Assembly: GCA_963789555.1 (NCBI GenBank)
Contig: CAWBKY010000007.1
Location: forward strand, 1-64,000
Direction of reading: 5' to 3'
Length of the DNA: 64,000 nt
Origin: JACXTP01 sp963789555
GTDB lineage: Archaea > Thermoplasmatota > Thermoplasmata > Methanomassiliicoccales > UBA472
In this document: positions 26,509-34,535 of the stretch, in pieces
Numbering within the stretch: position 1 is the first letter of the stretch
How the letters are laid out: each line of letters starts with the position of its first letter
Notes under the pieces: model-generated
Databases searched by the model: none
What the model saw: the letters and a program-made list of their open reading frames with translations, nothing else
What the model was told of the DNA's origin: nothing
Translations under genes and position numbers: made by a program

Positions 26509-27537
26509 TCAATGCGTCCACGGTTTTCCATAGGCCTTGGTGGCATCCACCATAGCCCTTATGTGCGCAGATGGTGTCTCGATGGCTAACCCACATCCCG
26601 GAGATACTGCATCCACTCCAGCCTCGATGCAAGACCGCACCGAACGCTCTATCTCCTCGATAGGCCCCTTAAGCAAGAGCGCTGTCGGGCTGAGGTTGCC
26701 CATTAATGCACACCTTCCCTCCACCATCCCTTTTGCCAATGAAATGTCTACTTCATAGTCGAGACTAATGGCATTCGCCCCAGTCCGGGACATCTGAGGC
26801 AGGTTCATGGTCACATCCCCGCAACTATGAAGGATGACTGGGGTCCCATCTTTTTCCACAGCATTGCATACATGGCGAAGGAAAGGGAGGGCATGGACCT
26901 GATACTGATAGGTATTCCAAACACCATCACATGCTAGCGGATCGATTATGCATATCACGTCCGCACCCGCTTCAATCGCAGCCATGGCATGCTCCACGGT
27001 CCAGGACTTGGCTTTATGTAGGGTTGCCCAGAAGAGAATAGTGTCCTCGGTCATCAGACGGTTCGTCTCTCTACAACCCAGGAGTTGGAGGGCCAACATA
27101 TGAGGGGAGCAGATCCCGCAAATGAGAGGAAGATCTGGCCTCTCACCCTTGATCAAACTGATTGCCTCTAGCTCGACTGGAATGAGGCCGTCCTTTTTAG
27201 GGTCAGGCATCTCCACGTCAGCGAACCCTTCGGGGCTCATGATCCTCTTCCCAATGATGCCAGGCTGTCTACGGAGGCTCCTGTGTACTATCTCCATGTT
27301 GAACGCGGATGCATCGCCGGACGTTTCGAACGGTACCCGAACGTTCTCAAGTCCCAGGAGAAGAGGGGCTGCAAGGGCCAGCTTTGCCATTTTCTCAGGG
27401 TGGAGGTGAGCGTCCGGCCAGTAGGTCCCGGTCTCCTCCATAAGTTCTAAAGTGGCCGTCTGTAAAGGGCTCACCACCGGTACGCGGTCGACCGTCTCTT
27501 GGCGGAGAACGGTCAACAATCTCTCCTTCTCATTCAT
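26509..27537 (-). CDS. MtaA/MtbA-like methylcobalamin:CoM methyltransferase (URO-D fold)
   Basis: Uroporphyrinogen-decarboxylase-fold methyltransferase of 342 residues. The zinc site of the MtaA/MtbA/CmuA group is present: His237 and Cys239 (ILHSCGDV) and Cys315 (SPGCGLAIE). The N-terminus NEKERLLTVLRQETVDRVPV is typical. In methanogens these enzymes move a methyl group from a corrinoid protein to coenzyme M or another thiol; which substrate is used here is not readable, since no corrinoid protein or first-step methyltransferase is nearby. It is first in an operon with the DUF1638 gene. A broken paralogue is at 36994-38005. Confidence 0.85.
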   Translation of the reverse strand: MNEKERLLTVLRQETVDRVPVVSPLQTATLELMEETGTYWPDAHLHPEKMAKLALAAPLLLGLENVRVPFETSGDASAFNMEIVHRSLRRQPGIIGKRIMSPEGFADVEMPDPKKDGLIPVELEAISLIKGERPDLPLICGICSPHMLALQLLGCRETNRLMTEDTILFWATLHKAKSWTVEHAMAAIEAGADVICIIDPLACDGVWNTYQYQVHALPFLRHVCNAVEKDGTPVILHSCGDVTMNLPQMSRTGANAISLDYEVDISLAKGMVEGRCALMGNLSPTALLLKGPIEEIERSVRSCIEAGVDAVSPGCGLAIETPSAHIRAMVDATKAYGKPWTH

Positions 27538-27956
27538 GGAGTCATCCTTAACATGGATTGAAACTAGGTTGCATATCTAATCTACCAATTTTCAGAGAAC
27601 TGTCATGGAGGAATTCCCATAATCGTCCCTCACAGGCCAACGCTCTTCCGCCTTTGAAATTTATTCTATAGGATAAATCCGAAAATGTTTGGGAGTGCTT
27701 CGATGGAATCCGGGGGACCTTTTATGTTTTTTCGCAATTTCTAAAATTAAATATACAAACATCTAAAAATATATCATTTTATGCATATTTGTCTCATTAA
27801 AAACGTATATTTATCAAACATTTGTCTATCGGTTTTTCAGAATGGCGCAACAATTAGGAATTACATGAAAGGCAGGAGATAGCGTTCTTACCCTCTATGA
27901 GACGCCGTGCCGCCCCCTTCCAATAACGATAGTGAATGAAGGAACGAGGTGTAAGA
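27538..27956. other. AT-rich intergenic region upstream of amt
   Basis: A 419-base gap between divergent genes. The middle (27720-27840) is very AT-rich, with several possible TATA boxes (AAATATAC, AAATATATC, GTATATTTATC) and two near-copies of CATTTGTCT/TATTTGTCT. No open reading frame of note and no NrpR-like GGAA-N6-TTCC site were found. It probably holds the promoters of the methyltransferase unit and of amt-glnK. Confidence 0.45.
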
Positions 27957-29207
27957 ATGGCAATCGAATATGGCAACACAGCGTGGGTTCTGATCGCAAC
28001 CGGGTTGGTCTTCATAATGACGCCTGCGGTCGGCTTCTTCTACGGAGGTCTGCTTGGAAAGAAGAACATGTTGTCCGTCCTGGGTCAGAGCATTATAATC
28101 ATCGGAATGGTCACGCTTATATGGGTCACAGTGGGATTTTCCCTTGCCTTCGGGGGTTGGGGACAACCATACTTAGGGGACCTGAATTGGTTTATGCTTA
28201 ATGGGGTCGGGACCGAACCACTCTCTACCTTGGACGGTAGCTACTATGGTGCCACCGGAATTCCAGGCCTAGCATTCATGATGTTCCAGGGAATGTTCGC
28301 CATCATCGCTGTGGCATTGATCATAGGGGGCGTGGTCGAGCGAATGAAACTAAAGGCCTTGGTGATATTCCTCCTCATCTGGACGATGATCGTCTACCTA
28401 CCCGTAGCCCATTGGGTTTGGGGCAATGGTTGGATTGCGCAGTTGGGGGCCATAGATTTTGCCGGGGGCATCGTTATTCACATCACCGCAGGCGTCTCGG
28501 TACTCGCCGCAGTGATAGTCCTCGGTAAGCGCCTATCCCTATCCAATTGCTGTCCCGACATCCCTCATAATGTGCCATTCGTAGTCTTGGGTGGGGCTTT
28601 GCTTTGGGTCGGTTGGTTCGGGTTCAACGGGGGCAGCGCCTTGGCTGCCGACGGTATCGCTGCAAATGCCATTGTGGTAAGTCAGGTCTCCGCTGCCACC
28701 GCGGCGATTACCTGGGGGACCATCAGCTATTATCATCTGGGCAGACCAGGAGTCCTAGGTCTCATCACCGGGGCCATTGCCGGTCTTGCCGCCATCACGC
28801 CTGCGGCTGGATTCGTTGACGTGTCTGGCGCCATAGCGATAGGTCTGGGAGCAGGAGTTTTCTGCTATGGTGGGATCCTCCTAAAGAAAAAATTCCATTA
28901 CGATGATACCTTGGACGTCTTCGGAGTTCACGGTGTTGGGGGCATTTGGGGCGTCATCGCCACGGGATTATTCAGCACCGGGACCTTGGCAAGCTCTCGT
29001 GTGGGCTTGGTCTATGGGGGTGGGTTTGGTCTATTGAGCGATCAGATCGTCGCAGCTATCGCCGTCTCCGCGTTCGCCTTTGGGGTGAGCTTCGCTGTCC
29101 TCAGCATTCTGAAGAAGGTAATATCTATACGTATGACCAAGGAGGAGGAACGGATAGGTGCGGACATCACCCAGCATGGCGAATCAGCTTATGGGGGGCT
29201 GTTCTAG
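27957..29207 (+). CDS. amt: ammonium transporter Amt
   Basis: Amt/MEP/Rh-family ammonium channel of 416 residues with about 11 membrane helices. Conserved stretches include GFFYGGLLGKKN, WLVGWFGFNGGSA-like WVGWFGFNGGSALAAD and DVFGVHGVGGIWGV, which holds a pore histidine. The protein ends in a cytoplasmic tail (MTKEEERIGADITQHGESAYG) that normally binds GlnK. The ATG at 27957 follows GAGGTG; the frame starting at 27936 adds only charged residues. glnK begins at the very next base, so the pair is one operon. Expected to be induced under nitrogen limitation. Confidence 0.96.
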   Translation: MAIEYGNTAWVLIATGLVFIMTPAVGFFYGGLLGKKNMLSVLGQSIIIIGMVTLIWVTVGFSLAFGGWGQPYLGDLNWFMLNGVGTEPLSTLDGSYYGATGIPGLAFMMFQGMFAIIAVALIIGGVVERMKLKALVIFLLIWTMIVYLPVAHWVWGNGWIAQLGAIDFAGGIVIHITAGVSVLAAVIVLGKRLSLSNCCPDIPHNVPFVVLGGALLWVGWFGFNGGSALAADGIAANAIVVSQVSAATAAITWGTISYYHLGRPGVLGLITGAIAGLAAITPAAGFVDVSGAIAIGLGAGVFCYGGILLKKKFHYDDTLDVFGVHGVGGIWGVIATGLFSTGTLASSRVGLVYGGGFGLLSDQIVAAIAVSAFAFGVSFAVLSILKKVISIRMTKEEERIGADITQHGESAYGGLF

Positions 29208-29537
29208 GTGAAGATGGTCATCGCGGTCATCCGCCCAGAAAGCCTCGGCTCTGTCAAGGCCGCCTTGGAGGAGATCGGGATACATGGGCTGACCGTATCT
29301 GAGGTCCATGGTCGAGGTGAACAGAAAGGTCTTGAGTTCACCCACAGGGCGGGCAAGTACCGAGTGGATATGCTCCCCAAGGTAAAGATAGAGGTAGTTG
29401 TAAAGGACGACCTTGAGACCAAGGTGATCGAGAGCATCTGCAGTTCCGCTAGGACTGGTGAGGTCGGGGACGGCAAGATATTCGTCCTTCCTGTGGCGAA
29501 AGCAATCAAAGTGCGTACTGGTGAGGAGGAAGCCTAA
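29208..29537 (+). CDS. glnK: nitrogen regulatory protein PII (GlnK type)
   Basis: PII signal protein of 109 residues that senses ATP/ADP and 2-oxoglutarate and gates Amt. The opening KMVIAVIRPESLGSVKAAL, the T-loop region (GRGEQKG...YRVDMLPKVKIE), and the B-loop TGEVGDGKIFV are present. The Tyr51 that is uridylylated in enterobacterial PII is a histidine here (FTHRAG), so control by uridylylation is not expected. It starts with GTG directly after the amt stop. A T-rich stretch 45 bases downstream may terminate the operon. Confidence 0.95.
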   Translation: MKMVIAVIRPESLGSVKAALEEIGIHGLTVSEVHGRGEQKGLEFTHRAGKYRVDMLPKVKIEVVVKDDLETKVIESICSSARTGEVGDGKIFVLPVAKAIKVRTGEEEA

Positions 29538-29576
29538 CTGCCAATGACTCGGGAGGGAAGGGATTCAGAAACACTT

Positions 29577-29587
29577 TTCGTTTTTTT
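29577..29587 (+). terminator. T-rich terminator after amt-glnK
   Basis: CTTTTCGTTTTTTT about 40 bases after the glnK stop. Archaeal RNA polymerase commonly terminates in such T runs without a hairpin. The opposite-strand tbp gene ends at 29672. Confidence 0.4.
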
Positions 29588-29671
29588 ATGTTGCCAAAAT
29601 AAAGGAGAAAGATCAAAAGAGGGGAAAGTTAGATTGGCCATCAAGCCGACCTGATGGCCCTATGGTCCGAC

Positions 29672-30220
29672 TCAACGCAGTTGGCCAGCCGCCTGCAGCT
29701 CTGCAGTGATCTTGTCGACCGCTTCCTCGACGTCATGGGGCTTCCGGGCGCCGGTGCAGACCAGCTTGCCCGAGCCGAACAACAAGAGCACTACCTTCGG
29801 AACATCCAACCGATAAACAAGGCCAGGGAACTGCTCCGGCTCGTACTCCACCCGCTCCAGACCGAGCGTGATGGCGATGGCGTTCAGGTTGATCTTCTGT
29901 CCCAGGTCGGAGGAGGCGACGATGTTCTGCACCTCGATCTTAGGCTCGGTCTTGATGCGTATGCCGGCCTTCTCGATCTGCTTGACCACGTTCTCGATGG
30001 CCATCTTCACCTGGTCCAGGCTCTTGGCTCCAGTGCAGACGACCTTGCCACTGCGGAAAAGCAGGGTGGCGGTCTTCGGTTCCTTCATGCGGTAGATGAG
30101 CCCAGGGAACTGCTCCGGCTCGTACTCGGAACCATCCAACGATATGGCCAATGCTGGCAGGTCAAGCTCGATCCCCAAGGAGGTGGAGGCCACCACGTTC
30201 TCTATCTTGAATTTGGAAAT
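29672..30220 (-). CDS. tbp: TATA-binding protein with apparent AUU start
   Basis: General transcription factor TBP of 182 residues. The saddle is built of two repeats: ENVVASTSLGIELDL...EYEPEQFPGLIYRM...ATLLFRSGKVVCTGAK and VQNIVASSDLGQKINL...EYEPEQFPGLVYRL...VLLLFGSGKLVCTGAR. A GTG at 30196 would remove the first strand (KFKIEN). In this frame no ATG, GTG or TTG lies between that strand and the TAG at 30239-30241. ATT at 30220 gives the expected MSKFKIENVVAST and sits five bases after AAGGTG (30226-30231). I therefore propose an AUU start. It is divergent from the membrane protein at 30476. Confidence 0.93.
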   Translation of the reverse strand: MSKFKIENVVASTSLGIELDLPALAISLDGSEYEPEQFPGLIYRMKEPKTATLLFRSGKVVCTGAKSLDQVKMAIENVVKQIEKAGIRIKTEPKIEVQNIVASSDLGQKINLNAIAITLGLERVEYEPEQFPGLVYRLDVPKVVLLLFGSGKLVCTGARKPHDVEEAVDKITAELQAAGQLR

Positions 30221-30225
30221 AGGAA

Positions 30226-30261
30226 CACCTTCTATAGGCTAATTTATATACCCATATTTAA
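30226..30261 (-). promoter_or_regulatory. tbp promoter and ribosome-binding site
   Basis: Reading the minus strand: TTAAATAT (30254-30261), then TATATAAA (30243-30250), then AAGGTG (30226-30231), then the ATT start. The inner TATA box would place transcription very near the start codon, giving an almost leaderless message; the outer one would give a leader of about 11 bases that includes the Shine-Dalgarno. Which box is used decides whether the ribosome site matters. Confidence 0.45.
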
Positions 30262-30475
30262 GGGCCTCCTTCCCGTCCCTTTTCGAGATGACTCAATGCC
30301 GGTATTCACGAGTAATAAAAGGGATGCATAAACACACATTATCTTTAAGTCAGAGGGCTACCCGTATTTCACAAATGCAAAATAAAGAATGTCAACTTTT
30401 TTTAATCATAACATCATATTAAGTTGGGGGATTCGGTTGGAGGACCGGACGAACGCCGGATATGTGCGAACGGGA

Positions 30476-31798
30476 ATGGACACCACGAGCAATTTCGAGC
30501 TATTTCGCTCCCCATACGGGCTCAAGATATCATATCGATGGTATCGCCGTTCTAATATCTTCCTCTTCGCTTTCTTTTTGATCTGGACAATCCCATTCGT
30601 TTTTGTATTATCTCTAATGCTCGGCGATGCCATCTCGTCCGGTGAGTTGGACTGGGGTTTGCTCTTATTAATCCCCTTCATTGCTTTCGGGTTCATTTTC
30701 CTATATTGGGGTTTGGCTGGCCTAATCAACAAAACCGTCATCGACATCCAGGGTGGCAAAGTAAAGATCAGTCATCATCCATTGCCTTGGTTCGGAACCA
30801 GAGAATTCAGCACTGTCGATGTGGAGCAGGTATACGTCCGGGATCAGATCAGCGAGCGAACTAGCTCAGGAAACATAGTAGAACTTCGCACCTTGATGAT
30901 GAAGTTACGTGACGGAAAAAAGATCAAACTTGTCCGCAACATCGAGTCCATCGACTCTGCCCGCCATTTAGAAAGCATCATCGAATCGACATTACACATC
31001 TGCGATAAGAGGGTCGAGGGGGAGTGCATCGAATCGGTGACCGACCGGGCTTTGAAGCAGATCGATTTGAAAGATCAGGACCTATCATCCATGACCAAGG
31101 CCCACTTATCGATGACAGGCACTCTCAACCCATCCTGGACATTGACCTCGAACGAGGATGGTCGTACGATCGCCACATTCGCTCCCCGTAAAGGGACCGG
31201 GCTCAATCGTCCGCTTCTTATCACCGCCACGATCGTCATTGGATTGTTCACGTTGATTTTTTTCCTCGAATCCTCGTCCTCGGGCGGGATTCCGTTCCAA
31301 CTATTTTTCCTGCCGGTGGTATGTGCCGTCATTCTCCTCTTCGCATATCGTACCATGGGCACCCGGGTCTACACCACAGAAAATGGGATGTTCCAGTACC
31401 GTTCAAGGAGAGCGAAGGGCGCACTCAACTCCATAGGCTTTGATTGCATCGACGTGAACGATCGGTCATGTCATTTCAAGGCTGACTCCGGAGTGATACA
31501 GTATGGTGGTGGTGACAGCTATCGATTCGTAAGTGGTGCTAGTTTAAGGGCCTCTCCGCAAGGCACAAACATCCTGAGGGCCGACTTTCGTGATGTCAGC
31601 GTCATTCTTTTCCGAGGTACAGCAGTGGAAAACACCAAACCGATAGTTGTAATAAAAGATGATAGTGGTTTTAAGACGGCCCAGGCCACGGTCTATCTGA
31701 CCAACATCGAAGGGAAAGAGCGACAAATGGAACAACTCACCGGGTTCGCCGTCCAGATCTTTCATTTATACAAGACGAATCCTCAATTCTACATTTGA
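30476..31798 (+). CDS. membrane protein with two helix pairs and soluble beta domains
   Basis: Hypothetical membrane protein of 440 residues. One hydrophobic pair is near the N-terminus (IFLFAFFLIWTIPFVFVLSL and LLLLIPFIAFGFIFLYW), and a second is in the middle (LLITATIVIGLFTLIFFLE and FFLPVVCAVILLFAY). Each pair is followed by a beta-rich stretch of about 110-150 residues (KTVIDIQGGKVKISHH; YTTENGMFQYRSRRAKG) that resembles bacterial PH-like domains. This points to an internal duplication. The upstream frame to 30389 is open but less conserved-looking; the ATG at 30476 is used. Function unknown. Confidence 0.6.
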   Translation: MDTTSNFELFRSPYGLKISYRWYRRSNIFLFAFFLIWTIPFVFVLSLMLGDAISSGELDWGLLLLIPFIAFGFIFLYWGLAGLINKTVIDIQGGKVKISHHPLPWFGTREFSTVDVEQVYVRDQISERTSSGNIVELRTLMMKLRDGKKIKLVRNIESIDSARHLESIIESTLHICDKRVEGECIESVTDRALKQIDLKDQDLSSMTKAHLSMTGTLNPSWTLTSNEDGRTIATFAPRKGTGLNRPLLITATIVIGLFTLIFFLESSSSGGIPFQLFFLPVVCAVILLFAYRTMGTRVYTTENGMFQYRSRRAKGALNSIGFDCIDVNDRSCHFKADSGVIQYGGGDSYRFVSGASLRASPQGTNILRADFRDVSVILFRGTAVENTKPIVVIKDDSGFKTAQATVYLTNIEGKERQMEQLTGFAVQIFHLYKTNPQFYI

Positions 31799-31822
31799 TG
31801 CTCTAGGGAAAGAACCATGGTT

Positions 31823-31868
31823 CGATCCTATTGATCGCTCGTTACGAGGTCCCCTTTGAATAGGATCG
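31823..31868. promoter_or_regulatory. 10-base perfect inverted repeat upstream of the Lrp-like regulator
   Basis: CGATCCTATT (31823-31832) and AATAGGATCG (31859-31868) are perfect reverse complements separated by 26 bases. Inside the loop lies CTCGT-T-ACGAG, another perfect inverted repeat. The element starts 25 bases after the stop of the membrane-protein gene and lies just upstream of a TTTTTAAA box (about 31884) for the regulator gene. It could be a hairpin terminator or an operator for autoregulation; there is no T run after it. Confidence 0.45.
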
Positions 31869-31913
31869 GACGAAGCGCGATACTTTTTAAACGATTGAAA
31901 CAGCTGCCCGACC

Positions 31914-32822
31914 GTGGACGAGATCGACATTGCCCTTTGCCGTATGCTCATGTGGGATTCCAGGCTCACCTATTCAGAGCTTGCGGAGGCGGTGGGCGTC
32001 AGCGTCCAGACTGCGCATCGGCGCATTAAGACATTGACCGAGCAAGGGGTCATCGAAAGATACGAGGCGTCCGTTTCCCTCCCAGCGGTCAATGGAGTAT
32101 GGGTAACGGTCTTCGGGGTATCCAAGGCGGATTCGGTCGAGACAACGGTGGCAGCTCTGGCCAAGGATGAGCGCACGGACATGGTCTTCATTGCTAGTGG
32201 AAAGATGCTCTATGTGCATGGGGCCTTGAGGCGCATCACCGACCTAGATGGTTATGTCCGATTCGTCCAGAAGTCCGGTTTGATGCCAGATGCTCAGATC
32301 GGGATCGTCGGGGAGGTGCCCCAGGTCCCCCTCAGCCTGGAGCGCCCGGTGCTCTATCCACTGGACCTCAGGATAGTCTCGGCACTGAAGGACGATGCCC
32401 GCCGTCCCACTGCGGAGCTGGCCGAGGAGCTAGGCGTGGCCCCTCGTACCATCACACGGCACATCGAGAGGATGAGGAAGGAGACCTTGGTGCACTTCGG
32501 GCTGCCATTCCGGCCAGAGGCCACCGGCGACACGTTCGCCATGGTACACCTCAAGGTCAAGGATAGCGTGGAAAAGGCGAAGGTGGCCTTGGCCATGGTC
32601 AAGCACATGGGATCGAGAAGCATCATCAGCTACTCCTTCGGAAACATCCCTGATCTAGTGCTGTGCATCGTCTGGACCCGTAACGTGAAAGAGCTGAGGG
32701 AGATGTGCCAGAACTTGGGTTCGGAGAGGGTGTTCCGTTCCGTGGACCCGAACATCCTGCTCGATGCGAGCTATTGCCACTCTTGGCTGTTCCGTTATGC
32801 GGATGACAACTTGAAGAAATAG
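31914..32822 (+). CDS. double Lrp/AsnC-type winged-helix regulator
   Basis: Transcription regulator of 302 residues with two HTH-plus-ligand-like units in one chain. HTH 1 (about 1-50) is LTYSELAEAVGVSVQTAHRRIKTL. HTH 2 (about 150-200) is RPTAELAEELGVAPRTITRHIERM. Each is followed by about 90 residues that resemble the RAM/AsnC sensor fold. It begins with GTG at 31914, about 26 bases after a TTTTTAAA box, suggesting a leaderless message. A truncated relative lies at 18898-19011. Ligand and targets unknown. Confidence 0.82.
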   Translation: MDEIDIALCRMLMWDSRLTYSELAEAVGVSVQTAHRRIKTLTEQGVIERYEASVSLPAVNGVWVTVFGVSKADSVETTVAALAKDERTDMVFIASGKMLYVHGALRRITDLDGYVRFVQKSGLMPDAQIGIVGEVPQVPLSLERPVLYPLDLRIVSALKDDARRPTAELAEELGVAPRTITRHIERMRKETLVHFGLPFRPEATGDTFAMVHLKVKDSVEKAKVALAMVKHMGSRSIISYSFGNIPDLVLCIVWTRNVKELREMCQNLGSERVFRSVDPNILLDASYCHSWLFRYADDNLKK

Positions 32823-32966
32823 CTGGCCGAAGTAAAGATGTCCATTTCTTCCCATGCCTTCGAGATATTCTCTCATCTTCAGGCGTCTCCCCTTACCTTT
32901 CTTCTCGCTTTGGTCGAAACAGAAAAGATAACCACGGCTGCGCTCGGTGGTTCAAGGTGAATTCCT

Positions 32967-33413
32967 TTGAAGATCATGCAAAGATACGAACTCGGGCTCA
33001 TAGCGGTCGTGGCGCTGTCCTTACTTCAGGCCGGTCTGCGCATCGTGTTGGGCTTGATGATGACCGGTGCGCTCGGTGAGGGCGCCCAGAACACAATGAA
33101 CGGTGCCATCGAAGGTCAGGTCGACGATTGGGTGCTCGGTTTCAACGCCCTCATGTTCCTGACATTAGGGGTTCTCGGTGCCATCTTCGCGATGGGCCTG
33201 CTCGGCCACGCATCATGGGCCTGGTACGGGACCATCACCGTCAGCTCCGTGACCATCATCTACGATGTATGGGCCATTATCGCCATCCAGCCCACCGCCA
33301 TCCTGGGCATAGTGCTGCCATCGGTATTCATCGTTTATCTGCTATGGAAGAGGACCGACTTCGGGACAGTGGGGGTGAGCTGCGATGCGAGCATTGGTGG
33401 CGTTCGGAACTAA
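32967..33413 (+). CDS. hypothetical four-helix membrane protein
   Basis: Membrane protein of 148 residues with about four hydrophobic helices (LIAVVALSLLQAGLRIVLGLMM; LMFLTLGVLGAIFAMGLLG; ITVSSVTIIYDVWAIIAI; ILGIVLPSVFIVYLLW). It starts with TTG at 32967, six bases after AAGGTGA. An ATG three codons later lacks that spacing. It overlaps the flavodoxin gene by 29 bases and belongs to a three-gene unit. No family recognised. Confidence 0.65.
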   Translation: MKIMQRYELGLIAVVALSLLQAGLRIVLGLMMTGALGEGAQNTMNGAIEGQVDDWVLGFNALMFLTLGVLGAIFAMGLLGHASWAWYGTITVSSVTIIYDVWAIIAIQPTAILGIVLPSVFIVYLLWKRTDFGTVGVSCDASIGGVRN

Positions 33414-33973
33414 GTACGGATCCACGGTCAAGGTGGGAGAGGAGATCGGCCGGGTGCTCAGGGAAAAAGGCCTCGAGGTGGAGTTGGTGAACCTTGATGA
33501 GCGCAGGGTCAAGGACCTCGCACCTTATGACCTGGTAGTTGTGGGCAGCGCCGTCATCATCGGCAAGTGGACCAAGGGGACCCGGACGTTCCTGGAACAG
33601 AACCAGGTTGCATTGAGAGGTAAAAGGCTGGCCATGTTCGCCTGCTGCGGCGATGTCCTCGCCGAGGCCAAGGAACGCCGGGATGGCGCCAAGGCCCGTT
33701 ATCTTGACCAGGTCGTTGACGGAGTACGATCTGAGCCCAATGAAGACAGCTTTGTTCGGTGGCGAGCTGGACTTCAACAAATATGGGTTCCTCATCAAGG
33801 CGGTCCTCAAGGACGACCGCAGGCACATCGAAAGCGGAGGCGTCGACCTCTCGAAACCGTATGACTATCGGGATTGGGATGCGATCCGGGTCTGGGCTGG
33901 GACTGTGGCGGACGAGGCGCAAGGATGTACCGCCATCGAAATAACAGACGGTAAGATCGAGGTGGGACCATGA
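33385..33973 (+). pseudogene. frameshifted flavodoxin (HemG-like flavodoxin_5)
   Basis: Flavodoxin-fold protein. The first frame gives MRALVAFGTKYGSTVKVGEEIGRVL, DLVVVGSAVIIGKW and MFACCGDVL. After about 33720 the protein continues in the next frame (EYDLSPMKTALFGGELDF, then PYDYRDWDAIRVWAG). Removing one G from GACGGAG restores VVDEYDLSP. The intact product would be about 195 residues, like HemG-type (menaquinone-dependent protoporphyrinogen oxidase) flavodoxins, but that substrate is not established. It overlaps membrane-protein genes on both sides (29 bases and ATGA). Confidence 0.7.
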
Positions 33974-34425
33974 TGGGATCCAAACAGGTTAAGTTCGCAT
34001 TGATGACCTGGGCGATCATCGCCCTCTGCGCCATTACCAACGGGGCCTTCCGGGCCTTCGTGCTGCAACCGGTGTTCGGTGAGACGGTAGCGAGGATGAT
34101 AAGCTGCTTCATGCTGATCACCATCCTTCTCTTGATCTCTCATTATTCCTTGAACCGGACCAAATTGAGGTTCAGTGACCAAGAGCTCCTGGTCATCGGG
34201 ACGATGTGGTTAGCGCTCACCCTGCTCTTCGAGTTCGGCTGGGGCCATTTCGTAATCGGAAGGTCATGGGACGAGCTGCTGGTCGACTATGACATACTGA
34301 AGGGAAGGCTTTGGGTACTGGTCCTAATGTTCACACTCCTCGCCCCCCTCATCACGGGTAGGTCCCTTAAGAAGAATGCAACAACCCAAGAAGCAAAGGA
34401 ACGCTTCGTGATCAAACCATATTAA
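33970..34425 (+). CDS. hypothetical membrane protein (four helices)
   Basis: Membrane protein of 151 residues with about four hydrophobic stretches (FALMTWAIIALCAITNGAF, ISCFMLITILLLISHYSL, LLVIGTMWLALTLLFEFGW and LWVLVLMFTLLAPLIT). The GWGHFVIGRSW loop between helices 3 and 4 is distinctive. Its ATG overlaps the flavodoxin stop as ATGA, so translation is coupled. Together with 32967-33413 it flanks a flavodoxin; a membrane redox role is possible but speculative. Confidence 0.65.
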   Translation: MMGSKQVKFALMTWAIIALCAITNGAFRAFVLQPVFGETVARMISCFMLITILLLISHYSLNRTKLRFSDQELLVIGTMWLALTLLFEFGWGHFVIGRSWDELLVDYDILKGRLWVLVLMFTLLAPLITGRSLKKNATTQEAKERFVIKPY

Positions 34426-34535
34426 TTATATTTCTTTTCCACCCTGGCTGTCGCTGGCACTCCTTGGTAAATACACCTCGCACCCATCAGCAACGACCGT
34501 CAGTGTCTTATCGGTCGTCCGTCCATGGTCTAAAT

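Noticed and set aside
27720..27840. Replication origin in the AT-rich region before amt
   Set aside because: No origin-recognition-box repeats and no cdc6/orc gene nearby; a promoter region explains the composition.
29654..30331. 225-codon frame opposite tbp
   Set aside because: Antisense to a certain TBP gene, with Leu/Asp-rich artefactual sequence.
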